Notes: a model not told the origin generated them from the letters alone. Positions 27,029-36,677 are shown, numbered from the stretch's first letter. The stretch: DNA of 64,000 bases from Rhizobiales bacterium GAS188 (GCA_900104855.1 FNSS01000002.1:248001-312000); one strand, 5' to 3'. Numbers and translations: made by a program.

Positions 27029-28840
27029 ATGGCGAGGCCAGAAGCCGCTCCTGCGGGAGAGCTGTTCCATTTCGTGATGATCAAGCCGTCCCATTACGAT
27101 GATGACGGCTATCCAATCCAATGGGTCCGGTCGGCCATACCATCGAACACGCTTGCCTGTCTCAACGGCCTCACCGAAGACGCGCGCCAGCGCGAAGTGC
27201 TCGGATCCAATGTCGATCTGCGCCTGCACACCTTTGACGAAACCAATCGGCGGGTGCGACCTGACAAGATCATCCGCACGATCCGCAGGGAAGGTGGCAA
27301 GGCGCTCATTGGCCTCGTCGGGGTGCAGTCGAACCAGTTCCCGCGCGCTGTGGATCTCGCTAGGCCGTTCCTGGCTGCCCAGCTGCCCGTCGTGATTGGT
27401 GGCTTCCATGTTTCCGGCTGTCTCGCCATGCTACCCGATATGCCCCAGGAGTTGCGCGACGCCCAGGCCCTCGGCATCTCCTTCTTCGCGGGCGAAGCAG
27501 AGGATGGTCGCCTCGGCGAGGTGCTGCGCGATGCCCGTGCGGACAAATTGAAGCCACTCTACAACTATCTCAACGATGCGCCGGCGCTCGAAGGTGAGCC
27601 CGCGCCCATTTTGCCGCGCAAGCACGTGCTGCGCACCTCCGGTTCGCTCTCGAGCATCGATCTCGGACGCGGCTGCCCGTATCAATGCTCCTTCTGCACC
27701 ATCATCAATGTGCAGGGACGCAAGAGCCGCTACCGCACGCCAGACGATGTCGAAAAGACGATCCGTGATAACCATGCGCAAGGCATCAAGCGCTTCTTCA
27801 TCACCGACGACAATTTTGCCCGCAACCGCAATTGGGAGGTGCTGTTCGACCGGATCATTGAGATCCGCGAGCGCGAGGGCTGGAATCTTGGTTTCACCAT
27901 TCAGGTCGACACGCTGTGCCATAAGATCCCGAACTTCATCGAGAAGGCGCAGAAGGCAGGGGTGCGCCGCGTATTCATTGGACTTGAGAATATCAATCCC
28001 GACAATTTGATCACCGCCAAGAAACGTCAAAACAAGATCACCGAATACCGCGAGATGCTGCAGAAATGGCGCGATCACGGGGCTATCACCTATGCGGGTT
28101 ATATTCTGGGCTTCCCGGCCGATACCAAGGAATCCATCCTACGCGACATGGAGATCATCAAACGCGAGCTACCGCTCGACCTCGTTGAATTCTTCATGCT
28201 GACGCCACTACCGGGGTCCGAAGATCATAAGCTCCTATTGCAGAAGGGCGTGTGGATGGATGGGGATCTCAACAAATACGATCTTGATCATCGCGTGTGC
28301 CACCACGGCAAAATGTCGGACAAAGAGTGGGAGGAGGCCTACCGCGCCGCCTGGGACGCATTTTACACGCCCGAGCATGTGCGAACCGTCCTCAAACGCA
28401 GTGCCGCAAGCAAGATCGGGCGGCCGAAGACGACGCTCTCGACCATCATGTGGTTTCGTCTCATGACACTCTACGAGGATGTGCATCCGCTCGAAGGCGG
28501 CGGGCTGCGCCTGAAGTTCCGGCGCGATCGCCGCCATGGCATGCCGATCGAAAGCCCCTTAGTCTTCTATCCGCGCTATTTCGGCGAAACGCTCGTCAAG
28601 GCTTGGCGCTATTGGCGCTATTACCGCCAATGCATGGGCACCCTCAAGGAGGTGCTCGCCGCCCCCGACCGCTATAGCTACACGGATCTCGCCATCGAGA
28701 AGCCCGATATGCAGGAATTCGAGCGCCTCGGCCTTTATCACGAGACGCGTGGGGGCGAGGAGGCAGTGCAGCGGAAGCGGCGCGACGACGCCAACCGCGC
28801 TCGCGATCCGCGGCCCGCGGCTGTCATGGCCGGGCAGTAG
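27029..28840 (+). CDS. B12-binding-domain radical SAM protein
   Basis: A 603-aa protein. Residues about 10-170 look like a cobalamin-binding-type Rossmann segment with IIRTIRREGGKALIGLVGVQ and VVIGGFHVSG. The radical SAM cluster motif is Cys216-x3-Cys220-x2-Cys223 in RGCPYQCSFCTI, followed by the TIM-barrel strands FFITDDNFARN, FTIQVDTL and RRVFIGLENIN. The C-terminal 150 residues carry a basic, tyrosine-rich region (RYWRYYRQCMG). These enzymes use S-adenosylmethionine radicals and often perform methylations or rearrangements on hydrophobic substrates. ATG 27029 has GAAGG upstream. It stands alone between relics and the primase module. Confidence 0.88.
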   Translation: MARPEAAPAGELFHFVMIKPSHYDDDGYPIQWVRSAIPSNTLACLNGLTEDARQREVLGSNVDLRLHTFDETNRRVRPDKIIRTIRREGGKALIGLVGVQSNQFPRAVDLARPFLAAQLPVVIGGFHVSGCLAMLPDMPQELRDAQALGISFFAGEAEDGRLGEVLRDARADKLKPLYNYLNDAPALEGEPAPILPRKHVLRTSGSLSSIDLGRGCPYQCSFCTIINVQGRKSRYRTPDDVEKTIRDNHAQGIKRFFITDDNFARNRNWEVLFDRIIEIREREGWNLGFTIQVDTLCHKIPNFIEKAQKAGVRRVFIGLENINPDNLITAKKRQNKITEYREMLQKWRDHGAITYAGYILGFPADTKESILRDMEIIKRELPLDLVEFFMLTPLPGSEDHKLLLQKGVWMDGDLNKYDLDHRVCHHGKMSDKEWEEAYRAAWDAFYTPEHVRTVLKRSAASKIGRPKTTLSTIMWFRLMTLYEDVHPLEGGGLRLKFRRDRRHGMPIESPLVFYPRYFGETLVKAWRYWRYYRQCMGTLKEVLAAPDRYSYTDLAIEKPDMQEFERLGLYHETRGGEEAVQRKRRDDANRARDPRPAAVMAGQ

Positions 28841-29158
28841 GCGGGGCTTTCAGTGCTGGACGGATGCCGCGGCGACCAAAAGAGGCGCTTCCATGATATG
28901 CGTCTTGTTCGCGTCGTGACCGCCGGCGGTACGGGAACCGACCTTCCGGCTGGAACGTGCAGGTCACGCTTTCGTTCTCGCCGGCTGAACCGGTGCCGGC
29001 GCCGACAACACCAATCTTCAAAAATACTGACGCCCTGAGGGACTGCTTTGGGTCGATTGCGGTCATTCGGAAGCCACGTGGGCGGCGAGCGGAATCCAGC
29101 TCCAAAGAGAGTCGGCGACCCCACAATCTCGAATTCGAATGCCGACACAGACTGCAGA
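28841..29158. other. Gap without a supported gene
   Basis: About 320 bases. The segment around 29040-29070 carries a short sequence that I have the impression recurs in alphaproteobacterial intergenic DNA. No gene or terminator was seen; this is probably the left edge of the primase module. Confidence 0.3.
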
Positions 29159-30394
29159 TCAGGCGCTGAAGCGCTCTGCGTCCTCCGGCACGAGCTGAGC
29201 CCGCAAATGCGCCGACAGCCCGGCAGCGCCTCGGTCGCGCAGATCGGCGTTGAGGTCGTCATGCATCGGCACGAGCACATGCGCCTCGACTCCCGCCGCG
29301 GCCGCGCGCTCTCGCAATCGCTCCGCCGCACGGCGACCGTCCCTGTCGTTGTCGCGAGCGATATAGAGGCGGCGCAGCGCCGGAGGCAACGCCAGGGCGG
29401 AGAGGTGATTGGCCGAAAGGGCGGCCACCACTGGCAGCTTGGGCATGACGCTGCGCAGCGACAACATGGTCTCGATGCCCTCGCCCGCTGCCATGACGTC
29501 GCTCGCCACGCCGATCCGGACGCCGTGCCCGAGGAGATGGCCCATCGCACGCCGCGGCGGGTCGAGAGGCGCCTTGTCGGAGCCATCGCGGCAGAGCCAG
29601 GTGCGGTGCGCGCCGGTGATCTCGCCGGCGAGATCCGTGACCTTGGCGATCAGCGCCGGCCAGGTCTGGCTCGGGGCGCCGGCATCCGTCCAATAGTAGC
29701 AGCGCGGGTGGAACCGCAGCGCGCCGCATCCGTGCAGAGCCACGATGCCGCGGTTGCGTAGATACACTTCGGCGATCGTGCCGGCGATCGGGCGCGACGC
29801 GGCGATCAGACGCCGTGCGGATTCTGGCGACGCGGCCGACGCCGGGGCCGTGCGTTCGAGACTTGCCGGCGCGGGTTCGGGGCGAGGCAGGCGGAGAAAG
29901 GAACGCGCCTCGTCAAGCGTCTGACGCAGACTGGCATGACCGAAGAAGTGGTCGGCAGCCGCGCGATAGCTCTGCACGGTCGCATCGGAGAGACCGCGCT
30001 CCTCGCGCAACCATCGTGCGAAGGCCTGGACCTCAGCGTCGTGCGGGTGGCGGCCGTCATCGCGTTCGTCGAGCCAGCCCAGGAAGGCGAGCCATCGAAC
30101 ACCGTGGTTGACGAAGCGGTCACGCGTCTTGGGCGACGCGGTCTGATCGCACCGGCATCCATTCGGCTGCGCCCACAGCGCCGCAGCAGCCTCTATCTGC
30201 AACCGGCTCACCCAGTCGCCATCTCTAAGGTCCAGAAGGCGCACCAAGCTCAGCTCATCGTTGGCGCACTTGCGCAAGGTCGATCGTCTCGCGCCGGTCG
30301 CCTTGAGATGGAGGAGGTATCGTTCCCGCTGCTCCACGAGCGGCGCTGCGCGATACCTCTCGGCGGTGTGGGTGAAGAAGATGTCGTCGAGCAT
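29159..30394 (-). CDS. Chimeric protein: tyrosine-recombinase N-terminal part fused to a Toprim primase C-terminal part
   Basis: A 411-aa open frame made of two unrelated halves. Residues 1 to about 152 resemble the DNA-binding front of a site-specific integrase (LLHLKATGARRSTLRK, then WLREERGLSDATVQSYRAAA), without any catalytic domain. From about residue 153 the protein switches to HASLRQTLDEARSFLRLPRP and continues with the DUF7146/Toprim_3 body: ARRLIAASRPIAGTIAEVYL, EGIETMLSLRS, and LYIARDNDRDGRRAAE with the acidic Toprim residues. The neighbouring intact primase shows what the lost N-terminus should look like. The junction is near 29940. It may be a non-functional recombination product or a new fusion; the frame is intact. 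Confidence 0.75.
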   Translation of the reverse strand: MLDDIFFTHTAERYRAAPLVEQRERYLLHLKATGARRSTLRKCANDELSLVRLLDLRDGDWVSRLQIEAAAALWAQPNGCRCDQTASPKTRDRFVNHGVRWLAFLGWLDERDDGRHPHDAEVQAFARWLREERGLSDATVQSYRAAADHFFGHASLRQTLDEARSFLRLPRPEPAPASLERTAPASAASPESARRLIAASRPIAGTIAEVYLRNRGIVALHGCGALRFHPRCYYWTDAGAPSQTWPALIAKVTDLAGEITGAHRTWLCRDGSDKAPLDPPRRAMGHLLGHGVRIGVASDVMAAGEGIETMLSLRSVMPKLPVVAALSANHLSALALPPALRRLYIARDNDRDGRRAAERLRERAAAAGVEAHVLVPMHDDLNADLRDRGAAGLSAHLRAQLVPEDAERFSA

Positions 30395-30450
30395 ATTGGC
30401 CTCCGTGTTGTTGGAGGCTTGAGCTTCCCGACGGAGCGGGCCGGCGGAAG

Positions 30451-31491
30451 CTATGTTGATCGCACGCGAGGCCTATCGTCCGGCGCGAGCTGGGCGCACA
30501 GCCCGTTCCTCAGCACCTCGGCGCCGAGTCGGCGCAGGTCCTCGTTGAAGTCGTCCAGCGCCGGCACGAGCGTCAGCGCCTCGACGCCGGCGGCACGCGC
30601 GCGGTCGGCCAGGGTCTCCACCGCACGGTGTCCTGCGGGATCGTCGTCTCGCGCGAGGTAGAGCCGTCGTAAACCGGCGGGCAGTTCGAGCGCGGCGAGG
30701 TGGTTGGCCGAGAGCGCGGCCGCCGCCGGCATCGAGGGCATGACCTGCCGAAGCGAGAGGATTGTTTCCAGCCCTTCTCCTGCGATCATGACGTCGACCG
30801 CACGGCCGAACCGGACGGCGTTGCCAAGCAGCAGGCCCATGGCGCGGCGGGGCGTCGAGACCGGCGCTTTGCAGGCCGACGCGGGTTCAAGCCAGGTGCG
30901 GTGCGCACCGGTCATCGCGCCATCGAGCGCCGTGACCGCCGCGATCAGCGCGGGCCAGGCATCCCGAGCCCGATCGCGAGGGTCGTCATCGTCGCCGCGA
31001 TACCAGCAACGCGGATGGAAGCGGAGAGCCTCACAGCCCCTCAGATCGTTGATCCCGCGGGCGTGAAGGTACGCCTCGGCCAAGGTGCCGGCGAGCGGCT
31101 TGGCCACGGCCCAGAGCCTGCGCGCCGCTTCGGGCGAGCCCTGCGGGGCAGGCGGTCTTGGCGTGGCCGTCGGTTCGGCGCGGGGCAGCGAGAGGAAGCG
31201 TCGCGCCTCCTCGGCGACCTCGCGGAACTCACCCAGCCCGCAGCTCTCGCGGATCACGTCGAGCAGGTCGCCGTGCTCGGCCGAGGCGGCATCAGTCCAG
31301 CGCCCGGCGGCCCCGGGACCGGAGTCCGGTCCGCTCAGCCGCACGAACATCGACCGGCCGGGCGTGTTCCGCACGTCGCCCACCGTCCAGTAGCGACCCT
31401 GGCGTCGACCCTTCGACAGGTAATGGCGGCAGACCGCCTCGGCGTCGCGCGCGAGGCGCCGCGCCAGCTCCGAAGCGTCGCGGGGCATCAC
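30451..31491 (-). CDS. DUF7146/Toprim domain primase-like protein
   Basis: A 346-aa protein of the Toprim type common next to ParB-like and Strawberry-notch helicase genes on Hyphomicrobiales plasmids and integrative elements. The N-terminal domain has CRHYLSKGRRQGRYWTVGDV and NTPGRSMFVRLSG, the middle HGDLLDVI, and the C-terminal Toprim has IAGEGLETILSLRQVMP and LRRLYLARDDDPAGHRAVE, with the acidic residues needed for metal binding. It may act in primer synthesis or another DNA-processing step of a mobile replicon. Its start is about 15 bases from the repeat that truncates the upstream primase copy. Confidence 0.8.
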   Translation of the reverse strand: MMPRDASELARRLARDAEAVCRHYLSKGRRQGRYWTVGDVRNTPGRSMFVRLSGPDSGPGAAGRWTDAASAEHGDLLDVIRESCGLGEFREVAEEARRFLSLPRAEPTATPRPPAPQGSPEAARRLWAVAKPLAGTLAEAYLHARGINDLRGCEALRFHPRCWYRGDDDDPRDRARDAWPALIAAVTALDGAMTGAHRTWLEPASACKAPVSTPRRAMGLLLGNAVRFGRAVDVMIAGEGLETILSLRQVMPSMPAAAALSANHLAALELPAGLRRLYLARDDDPAGHRAVETLADRARAAGVEALTLVPALDDFNEDLRRLGAEVLRNGLCAQLAPDDRPRVRST

Positions 31492-31787
31492 GCGACCCTC
31501 CCCGATGGGCTGAGGTTATGTTGCGCAGAAGCCGCCGATCGCTCGCAACACCGCCGCCCGGTGCAGGGCCGCAACATAACTCGCGGCGCAACATAATCGG
31601 TCCATTTGCCGGCTGCGCCCTTGCCACTGTCCGGCCCGTGCAGCCGGACAAACAAGCTGCGGCCTGGCGTGTTCGCAACGTCGCCGGCGAGCCAGTAGCG
31701 GCCCTCGCGGCGGCCGTTGGAGAGATAATGTCGGCACACGGCCTCGGCATGACGCGCGAGGCGGTGGGCGAGCTCGGCGGCTTGAGA
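31488..31787 (-). pseudogene. Toprim primase, N-terminal fragment cut at a repeat
   Basis: It starts MSSQAAELAHRLARHAEAVC and follows the intact neighbour closely: RHYLSNGRREGRYWLAGDVA, NTPGRSLFVRLHGPDSG and KGAAGKWTD. Immediately after KWTD the sequence enters ATTATGTTGCGC repeats and the frame runs on as unrelated YVAPRVMLRP to a stop at 31488. About 65 residues of genuine primase remain. The missing C-terminal part is very probably the one now fused to an integrase piece at 29159-29940. The start is taken as the methionine before SSQAAEL. Confidence 0.65.
31515..31597. repeat. Clustered inverted repeats GTTATGTTGC / GCAACATAAC at the primase break
   Basis: GTTATGTTGCGC at 31515-31526 faces GCAACATAAC at 31571-31580 (10-bp perfect inverted repeat) and GCGCAACATAAT at 31586-31597 (11-bp perfect match to the first copy). 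The last copy abuts the primase coding sequence exactly where it becomes unrelated. This looks like the end or recombination site of an inserted element. A similar AACATAA/TTATGTT dyad occurs at 54560. Confidence 0.6.
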
Positions 31788-31803
31788 CGACATGGTGTCA
31801 GCC

Positions 31804-34800
31804 TCACGCTGCCGCTTTGTCGGCGATGCGGACAATGGGATACCGCTCCAACACCCCTGCCAGGATCGCTGGCCCTTGCGTGCCCGTCGGCACAAACAGG
31901 CGCAGCTTCCATGAGATGATTTCCGCGATCAGGCCGATCGCCTTCAAGCGCTCCACCATGCCGTCGGTGAAACCCGAGAGCTCGACCCGGAATTCGCCCA
32001 TGATCTTGGACCGGCGAAGCTCCAGGCCATCCTCGAGCCGCACCAAGGTACGGCCGTCGAGCAGCGCCGTCCAGGCATCCGCCGGTGCGATCGTGTGGCC
32101 CTCGGACGCCGCGGCCTGAGCCACAAAGGCCGGTGACACGAGACGCCCGATGACCCGCTCGCCGTCGTCCGTCTGAAGGCGATAGACGCGCATCGAGTCG
32201 GCTGGAAGCTTTCTCCAGATCGGCAGCAACAGCCCTGTGACGATGTGCAAGTCGCTCTCGGTAAATTCCGGCACCTGCGCCATCTCGGCGTTCCAAGCGC
32301 GTGCGAACGTCTCGGCGTCGGCTTCGCGCCAATGGGTGCGCTCTAGCGCCTCGACTCCAATTGCGGGCTTCTCCATCGGCCGCAGCAGCCGCACGCGACG
32401 CTCGACCCGGCCATCGTCGAGCAGCGAGCTCGAGGTCGGGACCTGGACGGCGGCGCGTCCGGATTGGGTGTTCACCATGAGTTTCGCGTGGCGGTCGTGC
32501 GCACGCGCAAGTGCGTCCGCGAGGGTCAGCGGCTGGTTGCGGTCGCGCCGGCGGATCGTGAACAGTTGAGTCTGCGCCCCGGTCTGCGAATGCGAATAGA
32601 GCGTGCGGCGATGGGTGACGGCCAGGCTCTCGGCCGTGACCGTCTCGAGGCCGAGATCATAGATGCCGGAGGCGATCGCGCCCTCGATATTGGTGCGCAG
32701 CAGGTCTTCGAACACGCCAAACAGCGTGTTCTGCAGACCGATGGTGAGCGCCAGCAGACGGTTGAGAAAGGTCGTGATCGCCGGCAGCTCCTCCCGGAGC
32801 GAGCCGTCGCCATCGGTGAGCTGCAAGCCGGTCGCATCCTCGAAGGCGCCGAGCGAGCAACCCTCGACCTTGCCGGTGTAGATGAGCACATAGAGCTGGC
32901 GCAGCGCAGCCCGGCCATAAACGGATTCGAGATTGTCGTCGGAGCGAAACAGGCCCTGGCCGCCGGTCTGGCGCTGGTCCTTGGTGATGGCGCCGAGCGT
33001 GTCGAGGCGGCGCGCGATGGTGGAGAGAAAGCGCTTCTCGGCCTTCACGTCGGTGGCGATCGGCCGGAAGAGGGGCGGCTGCGCCTGGTTGGTGCGGTTC
33101 GAGCGGCCAAGCCCCTGGACGGCCGCATCGGCCTTCCAGCCGGCCTCGAGCAGATAGTGGACCCTTAGGCGTCGGTTCTTCGCGCCGAGATCGGCATGGT
33201 AGCTGCGCCCCGTGCCGCCAGCGTCGGAGAAGACGAGGATGCGCTTCTCATCATCCATGAAGGCTTGCGTCTCGGCGAGATTGGCGGAGCCAGCGCGATT
33301 CTCGACGCACAGGCGGTCGCCTTTGCGTACGATGCGCCGTGACCGGCCCGTGACCTCGGCGACGAGATCCGTCCCGAACCGCTGCACGATCTGATCGAGC
33401 GCGCCCGGGACGGGAGCGAGCGACGCCAGATGCTCGATCATGCGATCACGCCGGTCCATGGCCTCGCGGCACTGGACCTGATGGCCATCGGCGTCGAGCA
33501 CCGGTCGGGAGAAGAGATTTCCCGCATCGTCGGTGTAGGGCTCGTAGAGCTGTGTCGGAAACGAATGCGCGAGGTAGTCGAGTACGTACTCGCGCGGAGT
33601 GATATCAACCTGGACGTCGCCCCACTCCTCGGTCGGAACCTCGGCAAGCCTGCGCTCCATCAGCGCCTCGCCGGTCGAGACGATCTGGATGACGCAGGCC
33701 CAGCCGGCTGCGAGATCGCGCTCGACCGCGGCGATCAGTGCCGGCGTCTTCATCGCCGTGATCAGATGGTTGAAGAAGCGCTGCTTGGCACTCTCGAAGG
33801 CCGAGCGCGCTGCAGACTTGGCCTGGCCGTTCAGCGTGCGGTTCTCACCCGTGATGTTGGTGGCCTCGAGCGCCTCATTGAGGTTGTTGTGGATGATCTG
33901 GAAGGCGCCCGCATAGGCGTCATAGATGCGGATCTGCTCGGCAGTGAGCTGGTGCTCGACGAGCTCGTACTCGATCCCCTCATAGGAGAGCGAGCGGGCA
34001 GCATACAGGCCGAGCGCCTTGAGATCGCGCGCCAGCACCTCCATGGCGGCGACACCGCCCGCCTCGATCGCCTCCACGAACTCCGAGCGTGTCGCGAAGG
34101 GAAAGTCGGCGCCACCCCAGAGACCGAGCCGCTGGGCATAGGCGAGATTGTGGACCGAGGTTGCCCCCGTGGCGGAGACATAGAGGGTGCGGGCATCCGG
34201 CAGGGCGTGCTGCAGGCGCAAGCCCGCCCTGCCCTGCTGCGAAGGCGCCTGGTCGCCGCGCTCGCCCTTGGTGCCAACGGCATTGGCGAGCGCATGGCTC
34301 TCGTCGAAGACCACCACACCGTCGAAGTCCGAGCCCAGCCAGTCGACGATCTGACGGACCCGCGAAACCTTCTCGCCGCGCTCATCGGACCGAAGGGTCG
34401 CGTAGGTGGTGAACAGGATGCCTTCGTCCAGGCGGATCGGCGCGCCCTGGCGGAACCGCGACAACGGCGTGATCAGCAGCCGCTCCTGGCCAAGCGCCGC
34501 CCAGTCGCGCTGGGCATCCTCGATGAGCTTGTCGGATTTGGACACCCACACCGCACGGCGGCGGCCTTTGAGCCAATTGTCGAGGAGGATGCCGGCAACC
34601 TGACGGCCCTTGCCGGCGCCGGTGCCATCTCCCAGAAACCAGCCTCGACGGAAGCGGATAGCGTTCTCAGCCTCGTCCGGCGCGGCCGAGACCACATCGA
34701 AGGTCTCGTCCACCGTCCATGATCCCGCGAGGTGTCCGCAATGCGCCTCGCCCGCATAGATCACGCTCTCGAGCTGGGCGTCGGACAGGAGCCCATCCTT

Positions 34801-36150
34801 GATAGCGGCGTGCGGCAGATGCGGCCGGTACGAGGGTTTGGGCGGGGCGACCGAGGCCATTGCAGCCGACTGCACAAGGCGGGTGGGATGCGCCCGGGCG
34901 CCGGAAATGCGGATCGACTGGAGGCTATAGCCTTCATAAAGCGCCTCGGTGATGCGACCGCCCTCGGCTGGTTTCCAGTCGATGGTCTCGTAGGCGAGCT
35001 CGACACCGGCGTGATCAGTGCCCGGGACGGGAGAGGGGCGAGCGGGAGCGGTGCCGCGCACCAGGCGAGTGCGGGTCACTCGGGCACTGATGGGCGCGGC
35101 AGCGCGAGACGCCGGCACCGTCACGGTGGGTCGCGGCGGCACGCATTGCCCCACCCACGCCAATAGCGTGGCGGGATCGGTCGCGGCCCCTGGCGAAGCC
35201 GGGAAGACTTTCGGATTCTCGGCAGGCACGCGATCGATGACGGTGAGGCGCGTATCGACATTTGTCCCATGGCGCGCATAGGCCCGCCCGTCGATGGGAG
35301 CCGTGAACACGACGCGGCCGCGCTCCTGAAGCCGGACGAAGGCGTCGCGCCAGGTCGGATTATCGGGAGAGAGGTTGGCGCCCGTGATGGCGACCAGACG
35401 TCCCCCCTCCCCCAACCGGGCGAGCGCCGAGGTGATGTGTCGAAGCGCCGCGTCCGTGACCCGGCCCTCGACATGCGCCGCGACCGAGAAGGGGGGATTC
35501 ATCAGCACCACGGACGGACGCACAGCGGCGTCGAGGTGGTCGTGAATATGAGCGGCGTCGTGCCGCGTGACAGGAGCATCGGGAAACAAGCGGCTGAGCA
35601 GGTCCACGCGGGTTGCTGCGAGTTCGTTGAGGACGAGGGAAGCGCCGGCGAGCTCTGCGAAGATGGCGAGCAGCCCCGTGCCGGCGGATGGCTCGAGCAC
35701 CAGGTCGGCCGGCGTGATCGCTGCGGCGACGCTGGCCGCGAAGGAAAGCCCGATCGGCGTCGAGAATTGCTGCAGCGCCTGGCTCTCTTCGGAACGCTTC
35801 GTATGCGTCGGCAGGAGTGCCGCGACCTTGGCGAGCATGGCGAGCTGCGCGGCAGGCGATCCGGCACGCGCCGACATGGCCGGACCGAACTTGCGCAGGA
35901 ACAGGACCTGCGCCGCCTCGCAGGCGTCATAGGCTGTCTTCCAGTTCCAGGCGCCCTCGGCGTCGGAGCCGCCGCAGGCTTGCGACATGGCGGCGCGAAG
36001 TCGAGACGCGTCGATCTCACGTCCGCGTTCGAGATCGGGGAGCAGCAGACCGGCCGCGTTAATGAGCTGGGCACCGGCGTCTCGCGGGAGCGTGGCAGGC
36101 GCGGCAACGGGCTCGGCCGCAACGGCCGAAAAGGCGGGGAGGAAATTCAT
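31804..36150 (-). CDS. Methyltransferase / Strawberry-notch-type helicase
   Basis: A very large 1448-aa protein. Residues about 125-320 are a class I DNA methyltransferase-like domain with the SAM-binding EPSAGTG (153-159) and the adenine-type NPPF (218-221). From about residue 450 a superfamily 2 helicase follows: Walker A around Lys514 (GDGTGAGKGRQ), then KSDKLIEDAQRDWAALG and the DESH box at 616-619. The later part has SDAGGTGRSYHADLGAKNRR, QGLGRSNRTNQAQPPLF and KRFLSTIARRLDTLG, all typical of Strawberry-notch family proteins. It is a hallmark of plasmid and ICE backbones in this order, next to ParB. Likely role: DNA modification or restart within a mobile replicon (inference). Confidence 0.88.
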   Translation of the reverse strand: MNFLPAFSAVAAEPVAAPATLPRDAGAQLINAAGLLLPDLERGREIDASRLRAAMSQACGGSDAEGAWNWKTAYDACEAAQVLFLRKFGPAMSARAGSPAAQLAMLAKVAALLPTHTKRSEESQALQQFSTPIGLSFAASVAAAITPADLVLEPSAGTGLLAIFAELAGASLVLNELAATRVDLLSRLFPDAPVTRHDAAHIHDHLDAAVRPSVVLMNPPFSVAAHVEGRVTDAALRHITSALARLGEGGRLVAITGANLSPDNPTWRDAFVRLQERGRVVFTAPIDGRAYARHGTNVDTRLTVIDRVPAENPKVFPASPGAATDPATLLAWVGQCVPPRPTVTVPASRAAAPISARVTRTRLVRGTAPARPSPVPGTDHAGVELAYETIDWKPAEGGRITEALYEGYSLQSIRISGARAHPTRLVQSAAMASVAPPKPSYRPHLPHAAIKDGLLSDAQLESVIYAGEAHCGHLAGSWTVDETFDVVSAAPDEAENAIRFRRGWFLGDGTGAGKGRQVAGILLDNWLKGRRRAVWVSKSDKLIEDAQRDWAALGQERLLITPLSRFRQGAPIRLDEGILFTTYATLRSDERGEKVSRVRQIVDWLGSDFDGVVVFDESHALANAVGTKGERGDQAPSQQGRAGLRLQHALPDARTLYVSATGATSVHNLAYAQRLGLWGGADFPFATRSEFVEAIEAGGVAAMEVLARDLKALGLYAARSLSYEGIEYELVEHQLTAEQIRIYDAYAGAFQIIHNNLNEALEATNITGENRTLNGQAKSAARSAFESAKQRFFNHLITAMKTPALIAAVERDLAAGWACVIQIVSTGEALMERRLAEVPTEEWGDVQVDITPREYVLDYLAHSFPTQLYEPYTDDAGNLFSRPVLDADGHQVQCREAMDRRDRMIEHLASLAPVPGALDQIVQRFGTDLVAEVTGRSRRIVRKGDRLCVENRAGSANLAETQAFMDDEKRILVFSDAGGTGRSYHADLGAKNRRLRVHYLLEAGWKADAAVQGLGRSNRTNQAQPPLFRPIATDVKAEKRFLSTIARRLDTLGAITKDQRQTGGQGLFRSDDNLESVYGRAALRQLYVLIYTGKVEGCSLGAFEDATGLQLTDGDGSLREELPAITTFLNRLLALTIGLQNTLFGVFEDLLRTNIEGAIASGIYDLGLETVTAESLAVTHRRTLYSHSQTGAQTQLFTIRRRDRNQPLTLADALARAHDRHAKLMVNTQSGRAAVQVPTSSSLLDDGRVERRVRLLRPMEKPAIGVEALERTHWREADAETFARAWNAEMAQVPEFTESDLHIVTGLLLPIWRKLPADSMRVYRLQTDDGERVIGRLVSPAFVAQAAASEGHTIAPADAWTALLDGRTLVRLEDGLELRRSKIMGEFRVELSGFTDGMVERLKAIGLIAEIISWKLRLFVPTGTQGPAILAGVLERYPIVRIADKAAA

Positions 36151-36306
36151 GGGAGGGATCTCGGAGAGCAGGAACGGGCCGAACCGGCTGGGCGCTCTCT
36201 CTCGACCCCTTCCGGCTCAAACCCGGCCCTGCCCTCCTCTCGCTCTCAGCACTCCGCCGCAAGGAACACCCACCCTGGATGCGGATTGGCGGAGCCAGGA
36301 GTGTCG

Positions 36307-36507
36307 TCAGGCTTGCGTCCCCTGCCCTTCGATCGGCGGCAGCTTGCCGTAGGTCGCTGCGGCGGTAAGGGCTTTGGCGGCGATGTCCCCTGCCCGCTCG
36401 AGGAGATCGGCGGGTGATGCGAGGGCCGAATGGCCGGTTGTGACGAGGTCCAGGATCTCGATCAACGCATCGGCGAGGATAGAGAGTTGGGTATCGGTAT
36501 CGGTCAT
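36307..36507 (-). CDS. Small helical protein of the ParB-helicase module
   Basis: A 66-aa acidic, helical protein (MTDTDTQLSILADALIEILD, then DLLERAGDIAAKALTAAATY). It lies between the large helicase gene and the 234-aa protein, same strand. No family name is known to me; its position suggests a fixed part of the module. Confidence 0.55.
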   Translation of the reverse strand: MTDTDTQLSILADALIEILDLVTTGHSALASPADLLERAGDIAAKALTAAATYGKLPPIEGQGTQA

Positions 36508-36654
36508 GTGCGATCTCGCTGTGTGAGACGGCACGCGCCGTCCTGAGATTGCCGGTGACGTTTGGTCTCCCTGCAGGATAGGTGCAAACAGGACCAGGCG
36601 GAAACCGCCCACGCCGGTTGCGCGATTGGCTCGGGGGGAGATCTCCAGGAAATC

Positions 36655-36677
36655 AAAAAGCCCGGCGTAGGCCGGCA
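36655..36677 (-). terminator. Weak rho-independent terminator
   Basis: On the minus strand CCGGC-CTAC-GCCGG forms a short stem followed closely by TTTTT, about 30 bases after the stop of the 36704 gene. Confidence 0.45.

Noticed and set aside
33430-34722. 430-aa plus-strand frame opposite the helicase gene
   Set aside because: Antisense shadow; the helicase motifs on the other strand are unambiguous.
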